64,000 nt of DNA. Origin: UBA7446 sp024639165 (GTDB taxonomy: Bacteria > Bacteroidota > Bacteroidia > Flavobacteriales > Flavobacteriaceae). Under the pieces are notes generated by a model that saw only the letters and a list, made by a program, of their open reading frames with translations, was not told the origin of the DNA and ran no database searches. Location of the stretch: NCBI GenBank assembly GCA_024639165.1, contig JAHEIX010000008.1:34640-98639 (forward strand), given 5' to 3'. The position numbers were made by a program, and so were the translations under genes. Every line of letters starts with the position of its first letter. Position 1 is the first letter of the stretch. Positions 17,234 to 25,802 of this stretch are shown here, in pieces.

Positions 17234-17668
17234 TTATACCGTTTTCAGCACATGGGTCACTATCCCCCAAATGATAAGCGCATTGTCTTCGGTTACTTGT
17301 AAGGGCTTGTACTGTTCGTTTTCGGGCATCAGCCAGACGCAGTCTTCAGCTACTTTGAGGCGCTTTACCGTAAACTCCCCATCCACAAAGCACACGGCAA
17401 TTTTGCCGTCTTGGGGCTCCAAGCTCCGGTCAATGACAAGCAAATCGCCATCGTCTAGTCCTGCGCCCACCATAGATTGTCCTGCCACGCGCGCATAGAA
17501 TGTAGCGGCTTTGTTTTTAACCACAGCCTTATCAAGGCTTATGCGTACTTCTTTAAAGTCGTCTGCAGGGGAGGGGAAGCCTGCAGAAATGCCTTCGCCC
17601 GCCAGCCAAACATCGGCCTCGTTGTTGGTGTCGGGGCTATAAAAATGGAGGGCTGTTGCTTTTTTCAT
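17234..17668 (-). CDS. umuD: UmuD-like self-cleaving SOS protein (S24 peptidase)
   Basis: A 144-residue LexA/UmuD-family Ser-Lys protease without a DNA-binding domain. The catalytic Ser65 (AGQSMVGAG) and Lys102 (FTVKRL), and the cleavage site A29-G30 in ISAGFPSPADD, are each offset by exactly 5 from E. coli UmuD (S60, K97, C24-G25). Cleavage would yield UmuD', the accessory subunit of translesion polymerase V. It starts inside the umuC stop (ATGA overlap), so it is the second gene of the pair, the reverse of the E. coli order. Confidence 0.92.
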   Translation of the reverse strand: MKKATALHFYSPDTNNEADVWLAGEGISAGFPSPADDFKEVRISLDKAVVKNKAATFYARVAGQSMVGAGLDDGDLLVIDRSLEPQDGKIAVCFVDGEFTVKRLKVAEDCVWLMPENEQYKPLQVTEDNALIIWGIVTHVLKTV

Positions 17669-18930
17669 CTTACCGTAATAATATCGTGAATGTCTGTGGT
17701 GTAACGCGGCGATAAGTGGGCTTGTTTCATTTTAAAAGTTCTGCTCAGATCTTGGTTGGCAAGTTTGATTTTATGTGGTCCATACTTGCGATGCAGTTGA
17801 TCGATGCGTTGCATCAGCGCCTCATGACGGCTATCTTCCCCATCAAACAACGTGAGCTGTTGGGCTGTCTTGGGTACAATTCCCGTAACCATTACCCCAG
17901 CTTTTTTATACTGAATACCGTCTTTGAAAATATGCTCTAATCCCTTTAGGGCATATTTGCTAATGGTCAAGCTCGACTGGGAGGCAAAAGGCATGGTAAC
18001 CAACATACCGTTGCGGTATTGTGGCAAGTCGGGCATAAACGGATTGCTGCGAACAAACACATAAAGGGCATGACAACTGCTCCCTTGCTTGCGTAGCTTT
18101 TCGGCGCAAAGCGTTGCATAGGTCGATATGCGTTCGCGTAGTTCTTCATAGGAAGTAATAAGGGATTCGAAACTGCGGGTGGTAGCGATGGCTTTTTTAG
18201 GAGCAGCAATCATTTCCATGGGAATGGTGGCGGTTCCTTCCAAATCTTTTTTGAGGCGAAGCCCCACGATGCTCATTTGCTTACGCACCCAATCGTCGCT
18301 GAGTTGGGTAAAGTCATAGGCGGTTTTCACTTCGTTCAGTGCGAGCCGGCGCGCGTGTTTGCGGCCAATGCCCCAAACGTCTGCAATGGGCAGCCACTTC
18401 AGTGCCTTAATGCGCTTTTCTTCTGAGTCAATAACATAGACACCCTTGGTTCTGTCGGCGAATTTTTTGGCCACACGGTTGGCTACTTTAGCAAGACCCT
18501 TGCTGGGACCAAGTCCAATGCTAACAGGCATTCCAGTCCATTTGCCTACACGCTTGCGCATTTGTTGTGCATAAGCTTCCATATCATAATGCTCGAAGCC
18601 ATCAAAATGTAAAAATGCCTCGTCAATGCTGTACACTTCCACTTCGGGCGTAAACTGACGTAAGACCTCCATCACACGTTGGCTCATGTCCCCATAGAGC
18701 GGATAGTTGGACGAAAAAACCTGAACCTTGTGCTGCCTAAAAAAAGACAAAAATTGGTGTGCGGGCGCCCCCATGGGTAGTCCAAGGGCTTTGGCCTCGT
18801 TACTGCGCGCAATTACACAACCGTCATTGTTGGACAAAATAGCTATAGGCTTGTCGTTTAATGTGGGTTGAAAAATGCGCTCACAAGAAGCGTAGAAGTT
18901 GTTACAATCGACTAAAGCAAACACATTCAA
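17665..18930 (-). CDS. umuC: DNA polymerase V catalytic subunit UmuC (Y-family)
   Basis: A 421-residue Y-family translesion polymerase. Landmarks are the N-terminal metal site FALVDCNNFYASCERIF, SNNDGCVIARSNEAKALG, the catalytic EVYSIDEAFLHFDG, and the helix-hairpin-helix segment ADVWGIGRKHARRL. The C-terminal little finger and UmuC-specific tail end in SPRYTTDIHD. It is the first gene of a umuC-umuD operon with a 4-bp overlap. A 10-bp palindrome ACTATATAGT lies 15 bp upstream and may be an operator. Confidence 0.94.
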   Translation of the reverse strand: MNVFALVDCNNFYASCERIFQPTLNDKPIAILSNNDGCVIARSNEAKALGLPMGAPAHQFLSFFRQHKVQVFSSNYPLYGDMSQRVMEVLRQFTPEVEVYSIDEAFLHFDGFEHYDMEAYAQQMRKRVGKWTGMPVSIGLGPSKGLAKVANRVAKKFADRTKGVYVIDSEEKRIKALKWLPIADVWGIGRKHARRLALNEVKTAYDFTQLSDDWVRKQMSIVGLRLKKDLEGTATIPMEMIAAPKKAIATTRSFESLITSYEELRERISTYATLCAEKLRKQGSSCHALYVFVRSNPFMPDLPQYRNGMLVTMPFASQSSLTISKYALKGLEHIFKDGIQYKKAGVMVTGIVPKTAQQLTLFDGEDSRHEALMQRIDQLHRKYGPHKIKLANQDLSRTFKMKQAHLSPRYTTDIHDIITVR

Positions 18931-18944
18931 AACTACATTTTTTT

Positions 18945-18954
18945 ACTATATAGT
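18945..18954. promoter_or_regulatory. Palindrome ACTATATAGT upstream of umuC, candidate operator
   Basis: A perfect 10-bp palindrome between the divergent umuC and sucA starts, 15 bp before umuC. Its position suits a repressor of a damage-inducible operon. No LexA box of the known kinds is recognised, so the regulator is unknown. Confidence 0.3.
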
Positions 18955-19002
18955 GAACTAGTTTTTTTCAACGAAATCATGCGTTAATAAATGCAAATGC
19001 AG

Positions 19003-19010
19003 TACATTTG
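19003..19010 (+). promoter_or_regulatory. Bacteroidota -7 box for sucAB
   Basis: TACATTTG, exact TAnnTTTG, 20 bp before the sucA ATG. Confidence 0.55.
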
Positions 19011-19030
19011 TTTAGTACAATTACTCCTAA

Positions 19031-21769
19031 ATGGACAAGTATTCGTTTCTCAATGCAGCCCATACGGCTCATTTTGCGCAGCTTTACGACCAATACCTCA
19101 TAAACCCTGATAGCGTAGAGCCCAGCTGGCGTGCCTTTTTCCAAGGATTTGACTTTGGTGTAGAAAATAGCGCTGAATATGCCGGCGATAATGTTCCTGA
19201 AGCTGTTCTCAAAGAATTTCGTGTTGTAAAACTTATTGACGGTTACCGTGGAAGTGGACACCTTTTTACGCGTACCAACCCAGTACGAGAACGTAGAAAA
19301 TACAAACCTACCCTTGCCATTGAAAATTTTGGATTGACCCATGAAGACCTCGATACGGTATTCTCTGCTGGTGAAATCATAGGGGTTGGTCCAGCAAAAC
19401 TGGCTGATATCATTGTGCACTTGGAGCGTATCTACTGCGAATCCATAGGCTTGGAGTATATGTTTATCCGTCATCCGCAACGTGTAAACTGGATTCAAAA
19501 ATGGATCAATAAGAACGGCAACCACCCCAACTTTAGCAATGACGAGAAAAAGCATATCCTTAAAAAACTAAACGAAGCTGTTGCTTTTGAGAGTTTTTTA
19601 CACACCAAATATGTAGGCCAAAAACGCTTTTCCCTAGAGGGAGGCGAAACGCTTATTCCGGCCTTAGATGCGCTTATTGAAGGCGCCGCCAAAGAAGGAG
19701 TGGAAGAATTTGTGGTAGGGATGGCGCACCGTGGTCGTCTTAATACCTTGACCAATATTTTCGGCAAGCCTGCACAAGATATTTTCAGCGAGTTTGACGG
19801 TAAAGACTACGAAGAGGAGGTCTTTGACGGCGACGTTAAGTATCACTTAGGATGGACTTCAAAACGACAAACGGATGCTGGTTATCAAGTAAACATGAAT
19901 ATTGCGCCCAATCCCTCTCACCTAGAAGCAGTCAATGCTGTGGTGGAAGGCATTACCCGTGCCAAACAAGATAATAACTACAATGGGGATACGCGAAAAG
20001 TAATGCCCATTCTTATTCATGGGGATGCTGCTATTGCAGGCCAGGGGGTCGTATATGAAGTGGTGCAAATGGCACAACTCGACGGCTACAGAACGGGGGG
20101 AACTATTCACATAGTGGTCAATAATCAAATAGGCTTTACCACCAATTATCTCGATGGGCGTTCAAGCACCTATTGTACAGACGTTGCCAAAGTCACCCTT
20201 TCACCCGTCCTGCACGTAAATGCTGACGACGCAGAGGCAGTGGTACATGCCATGCATTTTGCTTTGGCCTATCGCAATCGCTTTTCACGGGATGTATTTA
20301 TCGATTTGCTCGGCTATAGAAAATACGGTCATAATGAAGGGGATGAACCACGGTTTACGCAACCTAAATTATACAAGGCCATTGGCAAACATAAAAATCC
20401 GCGTGATATTTATGCTGCCAAGCTGATGTCTAGAGGTGTAATTACTCAAGATGTTTTGGATGAAATGGAAACGATCTACAAAGAAACACTTGAAGAGAAA
20501 CTTGAGGATGCACGATTGGCTTCCAACACGGTCATCACGCCATTTATGCAAGATCAATGGACAGGATATCAACGCGCCAAGCAAAAAGACATGCTTGAGC
20601 CTGTTGACACCTCCATTGAACTCAAAAAGCTGGATGCCATAGCAGCTACGCTTACGGAACTTCCTTCAGACAAAAAATTCTTGCGCAAAACAGAGCGTTT
20701 GGTAAAAGACCGCAAGGCCATGTATTTTGAGCGCAATCAATTGGATTGGGCTATGGGTGAGTTATTGGCTTATGGCGCCTTACTTTCAGAAGGGCATGAT
20801 GTGCGAATTTCTGGACAGGATGTTGAGCGCGGTACCTTTTCACATCGACATGCGGTAATGAAAGTCGAAGATTCTGAAGAAGAGGTGGTGCTTTTAAACA
20901 GCCTAAACAAATCCCAAGGACGCTTTAATATCTTCAACTCTTCCCTATCCGAATATGGTGTTATGGGCTACGATTATGGCTTTGCCATGGCCAGTCCAAA
21001 TGCCCTGACCATTTGGGAAGCGCAGTTTGGAGACTTTAGTAATGGCGCACAAATTATGATTGACCAATACCTGTCTTCTGCCGAAGACAAATGGAAAATG
21101 CAGAACGGCTTGGTGTTGTTCCTTCCTCACGGGTATGAAGGGCAGGGTGCAGAGCACTCCTCAGCACGAATGGAGCGCTATTTACAGCTTTGTGCTAAAG
21201 ACAATATGTTTGTGGCTGATGTAACCACGCCAGCCAACTTATTCCATATGTTACGCCGACAGCTTAAATCATCATATAGAAAACCATTGGTCGTATTTAC
21301 GCCAAAAAGTTTGTTGCGACACCCGATGGCCGTTTCTTCAAAAGAAGCCTTGGCAACAGGCGAGTTTATGCCCTTGATTGACGATGAAAGCGTTCAGGCA
21401 AAAGCCGTAAAAACATTGGTGTTATGTACCGGTAAGTTTTACTACGACTTGCTCGACGCTCGGACAGCTAAAAAACGCCATGATGTAGCCCTTGTAAGGT
21501 TAGAACAACTCTTTCCTTTGCCAAAAAGAGAATTAGAAGCGCTTTTTGCCAAGTATGCCGATGCCGAATTGGTTTGGGCACAAGAAGAGCCGCGGAACAT
21601 GGGTGCTTATGGACATTTGCTGTTGCACTTGCCTCAAGCACGCTATTTTCGTGTTGCTTCGCGCCGTTTTTATGGTGCGCCTGCAGCGGGCAGTTCAACA
21701 CGATCTAAGCGAAGACATCAAGAAATTATTGAGTACGTATTTGATAAAACTAAAGACAATATGCGCTAG
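19031..21769 (+). CDS. sucA: 2-oxoglutarate dehydrogenase E1 component
   Basis: A 912-residue thiamine-diphosphate enzyme that decarboxylates 2-oxoglutarate in the TCA cycle and passes succinyl to the E2 lipoyl arm. It opens with the E1o N-terminal motif (FLNAAHTAHFAQLYDQYLIN). It contains EEFVVGMAHRGRLNTLTNIF, the thiamine-diphosphate site IHGDAAIAGQGVVYEV, GGTIHIVVNNQIGFTT and RKYGHNEGDEPRFTQP. The C-terminal transketolase-like half has EAQFGDFSNGAQIMIDQY and GYEGQGAEHSSARMERYLQL. The order and length are standard for SucA. It is followed by sucB after 18 bp. Confidence 0.97.
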   Translation: MDKYSFLNAAHTAHFAQLYDQYLINPDSVEPSWRAFFQGFDFGVENSAEYAGDNVPEAVLKEFRVVKLIDGYRGSGHLFTRTNPVRERRKYKPTLAIENFGLTHEDLDTVFSAGEIIGVGPAKLADIIVHLERIYCESIGLEYMFIRHPQRVNWIQKWINKNGNHPNFSNDEKKHILKKLNEAVAFESFLHTKYVGQKRFSLEGGETLIPALDALIEGAAKEGVEEFVVGMAHRGRLNTLTNIFGKPAQDIFSEFDGKDYEEEVFDGDVKYHLGWTSKRQTDAGYQVNMNIAPNPSHLEAVNAVVEGITRAKQDNNYNGDTRKVMPILIHGDAAIAGQGVVYEVVQMAQLDGYRTGGTIHIVVNNQIGFTTNYLDGRSSTYCTDVAKVTLSPVLHVNADDAEAVVHAMHFALAYRNRFSRDVFIDLLGYRKYGHNEGDEPRFTQPKLYKAIGKHKNPRDIYAAKLMSRGVITQDVLDEMETIYKETLEEKLEDARLASNTVITPFMQDQWTGYQRAKQKDMLEPVDTSIELKKLDAIAATLTELPSDKKFLRKTERLVKDRKAMYFERNQLDWAMGELLAYGALLSEGHDVRISGQDVERGTFSHRHAVMKVEDSEEEVVLLNSLNKSQGRFNIFNSSLSEYGVMGYDYGFAMASPNALTIWEAQFGDFSNGAQIMIDQYLSSAEDKWKMQNGLVLFLPHGYEGQGAEHSSARMERYLQLCAKDNMFVADVTTPANLFHMLRRQLKSSYRKPLVVFTPKSLLRHPMAVSSKEALATGEFMPLIDDESVQAKAVKTLVLCTGKFYYDLLDARTAKKRHDVALVRLEQLFPLPKRELEALFAKYADAELVWAQEEPRNMGAYGHLLLHLPQARYFRVASRRFYGAPAAGSSTRSKRRHQEIIEYVFDKTKDNMR

Positions 21770-21787
21770 TGCGCCAAAACAGGAGTT

Positions 21788-22990
21788 ATGATTTTAGAAA
21801 TGAAAGTGCCCTCTCCGGGCGAATCCATATCGGAAGTAGAAATAGCCGAATGGTTAGTTAGTGATGGGGATTATGTAGAAAAAGATCAAACCATTGCTGA
21901 AGTTGATTCGGACAAGGCTACCCTTGAGCTCCCCGCAGAACAAAGTGGGATCATTACACTCAAGGCAGAAGAAGGAGACGCCATTGCCGTGGGTGCCGTA
22001 GTGTGCCATATAGACACTGCTGCAGCAAAGCCAGCAGGACAGGATGCAAAAGCGGTCCCAGCCAAGGCGCCTATTTCACAAAATACGGCAACAGACGCCC
22101 CTGCTCAAACAAGCTATGCTACTGGAACAGCTTCACCAGCAGCACGAAAAATTATTGCTGAAAAAGGCATAGATACCGCAGCCATTACAGGCACTGGTCG
22201 TGATGGGCGTATTACAAAAGAAGACGCTATAAATGCTGTTCCATCAATGGGAACTCCTGCAGGTGACAGACCCACCTCGCGTAAAAAAATGTCCATGCTA
22301 CGACGAAAAGTAGCAGAACGCTTAGTAGCTGCTAAAAACGAAACGGCCATGCTCACCACATTCAATGAGGTTAATATGTCGCCTATTTTTGCCTTGCGTA
22401 ACGATTATAAAGAAGCCTTTAAAGCAAAACACGACGTTGGACTTGGGTTTATGAGTTTTTTCACAAAAGCCGTAGTGCGTGCCCTAAAAGAATTCCCAGA
22501 CGTAAATTCCATGATTGATGGCAACGAACAAATCTTGCATGACTATTGTGATATCAGTGTTGCCGTTTCAGGGCCTAAAGGACTTATGGTACCTGTAGTT
22601 CGAGGTGCAGAAGCCATGAATTTTAAAGAAATTGAAACTGAAATTAAGCGTTTGGCCATTCGTGCTCGTGATGGACAAATCACGGTTGATGAAATGACAG
22701 GCGGAACCTTTACCATTTCAAATGGCGGGGTTTTTGGTTCTATGCTTTCGACGCCAATTATCAATCCACCGCAGTCGGCAATTTTGGGGATGCACAATAT
22801 CCTCCAACGTCCAATTGCAGTTGATGGAAAAGTTGAAATTCACCCGATGATGTATGTGGCTCTTTCTTATGATCACCGCATTATTGATGGGCGTGAGAGT
22901 GTAGGCTTTTTGGTAGCAGTTAAAGAAGCACTAGAAGATCCTATTGCACTGCTTATGGGTGGTGATGCTAAAAAAGCATTGGAACTTTAA
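21788..22990 (+). CDS. sucB: Dihydrolipoyllysine succinyltransferase (E2 of 2-oxoglutarate dehydrogenase)
   Basis: A 400-residue E2. The lipoyl domain (about 1-78) carries the modified lysine in VDSDKATLELPAE. An Ala/Pro-rich linker follows, then a peripheral subunit-binding domain (SPAARKIIAEKGID...GTGRDGRITKED) and the catalytic core (about 165-400). The core ends with the active-site motif LSYDHRIIDGRESVGFL containing the His and Asp. It is the partner of sucA upstream; the 3' end overlaps the convergent nfu gene by 4 bp. E3 is not in the window. Confidence 0.96.
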   Translation: MILEMKVPSPGESISEVEIAEWLVSDGDYVEKDQTIAEVDSDKATLELPAEQSGIITLKAEEGDAIAVGAVVCHIDTAAAKPAGQDAKAVPAKAPISQNTATDAPAQTSYATGTASPAARKIIAEKGIDTAAITGTGRDGRITKEDAINAVPSMGTPAGDRPTSRKKMSMLRRKVAERLVAAKNETAMLTTFNEVNMSPIFALRNDYKEAFKAKHDVGLGFMSFFTKAVVRALKEFPDVNSMIDGNEQILHDYCDISVAVSGPKGLMVPVVRGAEAMNFKEIETEIKRLAIRARDGQITVDEMTGGTFTISNGGVFGSMLSTPIINPPQSAILGMHNILQRPIAVDGKVEIHPMMYVALSYDHRIIDGRESVGFLVAVKEALEDPIALLMGGDAKKALEL

Positions 22991-23859
22991 CCGTTAATCG
23001 CCACTACTTGCCCCACCTTTCCGGGAAGCATTTCGCGCATCATGGTTTCGATGCCATTCTTTAGTGTGAAGGTAGACGATGGACATCCACTACAAGCCCC
23101 CTGTAAAACCACATGTACGGCCTTGGCTTCTTCATCAAACGATTGAAACACAATATTCCCACCATCGGATGCTACGGCTGGCTTGATGTACTCATCCAAG
23201 ATACGCACGATTTCCTGTTCCGTTGGGCTGTAGTTGACTTCCGCATTTGCTGTTTCCTCAGAAACTGGGCTAAATCCAGGAGACAAAACAGGCTTATTTT
23301 CTGCAATGTATTCTCGTATAAAAGTGCGCACCTGTTGAACCACTTCTTCCCACGTTGAAATATCATATTTAGTAATGGACACAAAGTTTTCGTCCATATA
23401 AACCTCTTTGACAAAAGGGAAGTGGAACAAGGCTTGGGCTAGAGGTGCCCCTTTGGTTGTGTCAATGGAAGTAAATTCCACACTGGCAGGCACTAGCTTT
23501 TTGTTTGCTACAAACTTCATAACAGCAGGGTTGGGTGTACTTTCGGCATAAACACTAGCCGGAGCTGCTTTTTTCGTTTTGGTGATTTCACCTCCGTCAG
23601 CAAGATATTTTTCAAGTTGCTCAAGTACTTCATCTTGTACATCGCTCCATTCCACAATGGGAAAACGCTCCAAGGTTAATTGGGTGCCGTTGAGCGTTAC
23701 AGCCTTGACAAACGGCAAGTAAAACAATTGCTGCGCTAAGGGAACTTCAGCAGCTTCTGAAACATTATTAAACGCATAGGCACGCTCAACAAGTGGGGTT
23801 TCGGTACTAAAAACGAGTAAATCTGGATTGTCAGACGGCAAAATGCGAAATCGGCTCAT
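22987..23859 (-). CDS. Nfu-type iron-sulfur scaffold with two N-terminal Nfu_N domains
   Basis: A protein of about 290 residues. Two tandem Nfu_N-like segments are visible: one around FSTETPLVERAYAF...LAQQLFYLPFVKAV, and one around AESTPNPAVMKFVANKKLV...LAQALFHFPFVKEV. The C-terminal NifU domain has DEYIKPAVASDGGNIVF and the Fe-S ligand motif CSGCPSS. Such proteins carry 4Fe-4S clusters to client enzymes such as lipoyl synthase and aconitase; adjacency to the lipoate-dependent sucAB fits. The start at 23859 (MSRFRIL) is chosen because a TATTTTTG promoter box overlaps the longer frame's start. Confidence 0.88.
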   Translation of the reverse strand: MSRFRILPSDNPDLLVFSTETPLVERAYAFNNVSEAAEVPLAQQLFYLPFVKAVTLNGTQLTLERFPIVEWSDVQDEVLEQLEKYLADGGEITKTKKAAPASVYAESTPNPAVMKFVANKKLVPASVEFTSIDTTKGAPLAQALFHFPFVKEVYMDENFVSITKYDISTWEEVVQQVRTFIREYIAENKPVLSPGFSPVSEETANAEVNYSPTEQEIVRILDEYIKPAVASDGGNIVFQSFDEEAKAVHVVLQGACSGCPSSTFTLKNGIETMMREMLPGKVGQVVAING

Positions 23860-23871
23860 AGACTTTTTATG

Positions 23872-23879
23872 CAAAAATA
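23872..23879 (-). promoter_or_regulatory. Bacteroidota -7 box for nfu
   Basis: Minus-strand TATTTTTG, exact TAnnTTTG, 12 bp before the ATG at 23859. Confidence 0.5.
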
Positions 23880-23930
23880 CGTATTAGAACTGTAGTAGCG
23901 TGCACACAGTAGATTTTTGTATTTTGCAGT

Positions 23931-24443
23931 ATGCTAATCAAAACCATCTTGGGCCACACGCCTTCTTATGGCGAAAATTGTTTTTTTGCTGACAACGCTA
24001 CCCTCATTGGAGATGTGGTTATGGGCGATTCTTGTTCGGTTTGGTTCCAGGCAGTAGTCCGTGGCGATGTACACCGTATTCGCATAGGGAACCATGTCAA
24101 TATCCAAGACGGGGCTGTTATTCACGCGACCTATAAGACTGCTCCCACTACCATTGGGAATAATGTGTCTATTGGGCACAATGCCATTGTACACGGATGC
24201 ACCATTCACGATAACGTATTGGTTGGAATGGGAGCAATCATTATGGATGACGCTGTTGTGGAATCCAACTGCATTATTGCCGCTGGGGCGGTAGTGACCA
24301 AAAATACCACAGTACCGTCTGGAACGGTGTTTGGAGGTATGCCTGCCAAAAAGATAAAAGACTCCTCACCCGAACTGATCTCAGGAGAAATAGCACGTAT
24401 TGCAAAAAATTACAGCCTGTACGCAAGCTGGTTTAAGGACTAA
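23931..24443 (+). CDS. Gamma-class carbonic anhydrase family protein (left-handed beta-helix)
   Basis: A 170-residue hexapeptide-repeat protein of the YrdA/PaaY/CaiE branch. Rows of isoleucine-rich hexapeptides (IGNHVNIQDG, IGNNVSIGHNAIVHGC, VGMGAIIMDDAVVESNCIIA) form the beta-helix. Metal-ligand histidines are visible in IHATYK, IGHNA and VHGC, consistent with trimeric zinc or iron carbonic anhydrases. Whether it hydrates CO2 or is a related hydrolase/transferase cannot be judged. It diverges from nfu, and its 3' end overlaps convergent murI by 4 bp. Confidence 0.85.
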   Translation: MLIKTILGHTPSYGENCFFADNATLIGDVVMGDSCSVWFQAVVRGDVHRIRIGNHVNIQDGAVIHATYKTAPTTIGNNVSIGHNAIVHGCTIHDNVLVGMGAIIMDDAVVESNCIIAAGAVVTKNTTVPSGTVFGGMPAKKIKDSSPELISGEIARIAKNYSLYASWFKD

Positions 24444-25213
24444 ATTTTCACTCCACTTACTTGCTCAACACCAAAAGATTTCCAGACGTCAAATTCCGGA
24501 GAAGTAGTGCTGTAATAGGTGGTAGTACCTCCGCTCGAATTGTGGAGGTTGTGTAAGTCTAGTAGTCTATGCGTTTGTTTGGCAACCGCAGTGCTGCAAT
24601 CCACAATGGTTACATGTTCCGGCAGTATTTTTTTTAGGGTATGCGTTAGAAAAGGGTAGTGGGTACACCCAAGGACCAAGTGGTCAATGGGTTTTTCTAG
24701 CATAGGGGATAGGATTTCTCGCAGTTGTTTTTCAGTTGCTTTGCTAGCTTCCTTGCCTTTTTCCACCAAAGCAACCAATCCGTGCCCCACTTGACTGATT
24801 ACTTCGAGGCCTTGGGTATAATCTTGTGACGTTGTTTGAAAAAGCGTACTGGTAAGCGTTCCAGCAGTTGCCAATACACCTATAACACCCGTCTGACTGC
24901 CAAGTGCTGCTGGCTTAATGGCAGGTTCAATGCCCACAAAAGGCATCGAAAAGTGTGTCCTAAGGTGCGCAATGGCATTGGTTGTAGCCGTGTTACATGC
25001 CACTACGATTAGTTTACAATCTTGAGCGACCAACCAATTGGTGATGGCTACGGCACGTGCTGTAATGGTTTCTTTCGATTTTTCTCCATAGGGGGTATAG
25101 GCTTGGTCGGCGACATATATAAAGTTCTCATCGGGGAGCATTTCTTTAAGTGCATTAAGCACAGATAATCCACCTACTCCAGAATCAAAAACACCAATGG
25201 GTTTAGAACGCAT
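24440..25213 (-). CDS. murI: Glutamate racemase
   Basis: Makes D-glutamate for peptidoglycan. The two-cysteine active site is visible: VACNTATTNA and VLGCTHYPFL. The N-terminus IGVFDSGVGGLSVLNAL carries the catalytic Asp-Ser pair, and YTPYGEKS follows. The 257-residue length is normal. It is the last gene of the nadK-to-murI minus-strand block, but a strong terminator separates it from the ompH genes. Confidence 0.95.
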   Translation of the reverse strand: MRSKPIGVFDSGVGGLSVLNALKEMLPDENFIYVADQAYTPYGEKSKETITARAVAITNWLVAQDCKLIVVACNTATTNAIAHLRTHFSMPFVGIEPAIKPAALGSQTGVIGVLATAGTLTSTLFQTTSQDYTQGLEVISQVGHGLVALVEKGKEASKATEKQLREILSPMLEKPIDHLVLGCTHYPFLTHTLKKILPEHVTIVDCSTAVAKQTHRLLDLHNLHNSSGGTTTYYSTTSPEFDVWKSFGVEQVSGVKI

Positions 25214-25224
25214 GCTTAAAAATA

Positions 25225-25255
25225 AAAAAACTGCCTCGAAAGGAGGCAGTTTTTT
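25225..25255. terminator. Bidirectional hairpin terminator between ompH and murI
   Basis: AAAAAACTGCCT and AGGCAGTTTTTT enclose a small loop, giving a GC core with A- and T-runs on both sides. Confidence 0.8.
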
Positions 25256-25278
25256 AGCGATAATATGTTATGACGGGT

Positions 25279-25782
25279 TTAGATGCCCAGGGCTTTCTTA
25301 ACGTCAGGCGCAAGGTCTTTGCCTTCAGCCATCAATAATGCACCACCAAGACTTGCATCAACTACGTAGTCAAAACCTTGTGCTTTGGCAACTTCTTGCA
25401 CCTTAGCACGCGCATTTTCAATGATAGGACGCAACAGGTCTGCTTGCTTCTTTTGAATGTCTTGAGAAGCCGTTTGACGGAACTGTTGGATGTTTTGCTC
25501 CATACCAGCTAGTTCTTGTTGACGAGCCTGATTGGTTACGTCTGTTTGATTTTCAGCTTCAGCAGAATACGTTTGCAACTTGGTTTGGTATTCTTTTATA
25601 GAAGCTTCGATTTCCGTTTGGTAATCTTTTTCTAGTTTTTGTACTTCTTCTTGCGCAGCAATTACACTTGGCATTTCGCTTATGAGCTTTTGGAAGTCTA
25701 GGTGTGCCACTTTACTTTGTGCATAAGTTACACTGCTAAGCATTAATATTACAGTTAGTAATAGAGTAGATAAATATTTCAT
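25279..25782 (-). CDS. OmpH/Skp-family periplasmic chaperone
   Basis: A 167-residue protein with a Sec signal peptide (LLTVILMLSSVTYAQ) followed by the Skp start KVAHLDFQKLISEMPSV. A long coiled-coil hairpin rich in Q, E and K forms the tentacles that hold unfolded outer-membrane proteins, and a conserved C-terminal edge (AKAQGFDYVVDASLGGALL) follows. It is the second of two adjacent ompH-like genes downstream of bamA and probably hands clients to BamA. Confidence 0.92.
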   Translation of the reverse strand: MKYLSTLLLTVILMLSSVTYAQSKVAHLDFQKLISEMPSVIAAQEEVQKLEKDYQTEIEASIKEYQTKLQTYSAEAENQTDVTNQARQQELAGMEQNIQQFRQTASQDIQKKQADLLRPIIENARAKVQEVAKAQGFDYVVDASLGGALLMAEGKDLAPDVKKALGI

Positions 25783-25802
25783 TGTATTGAGTTAATTAAG
25801 TG

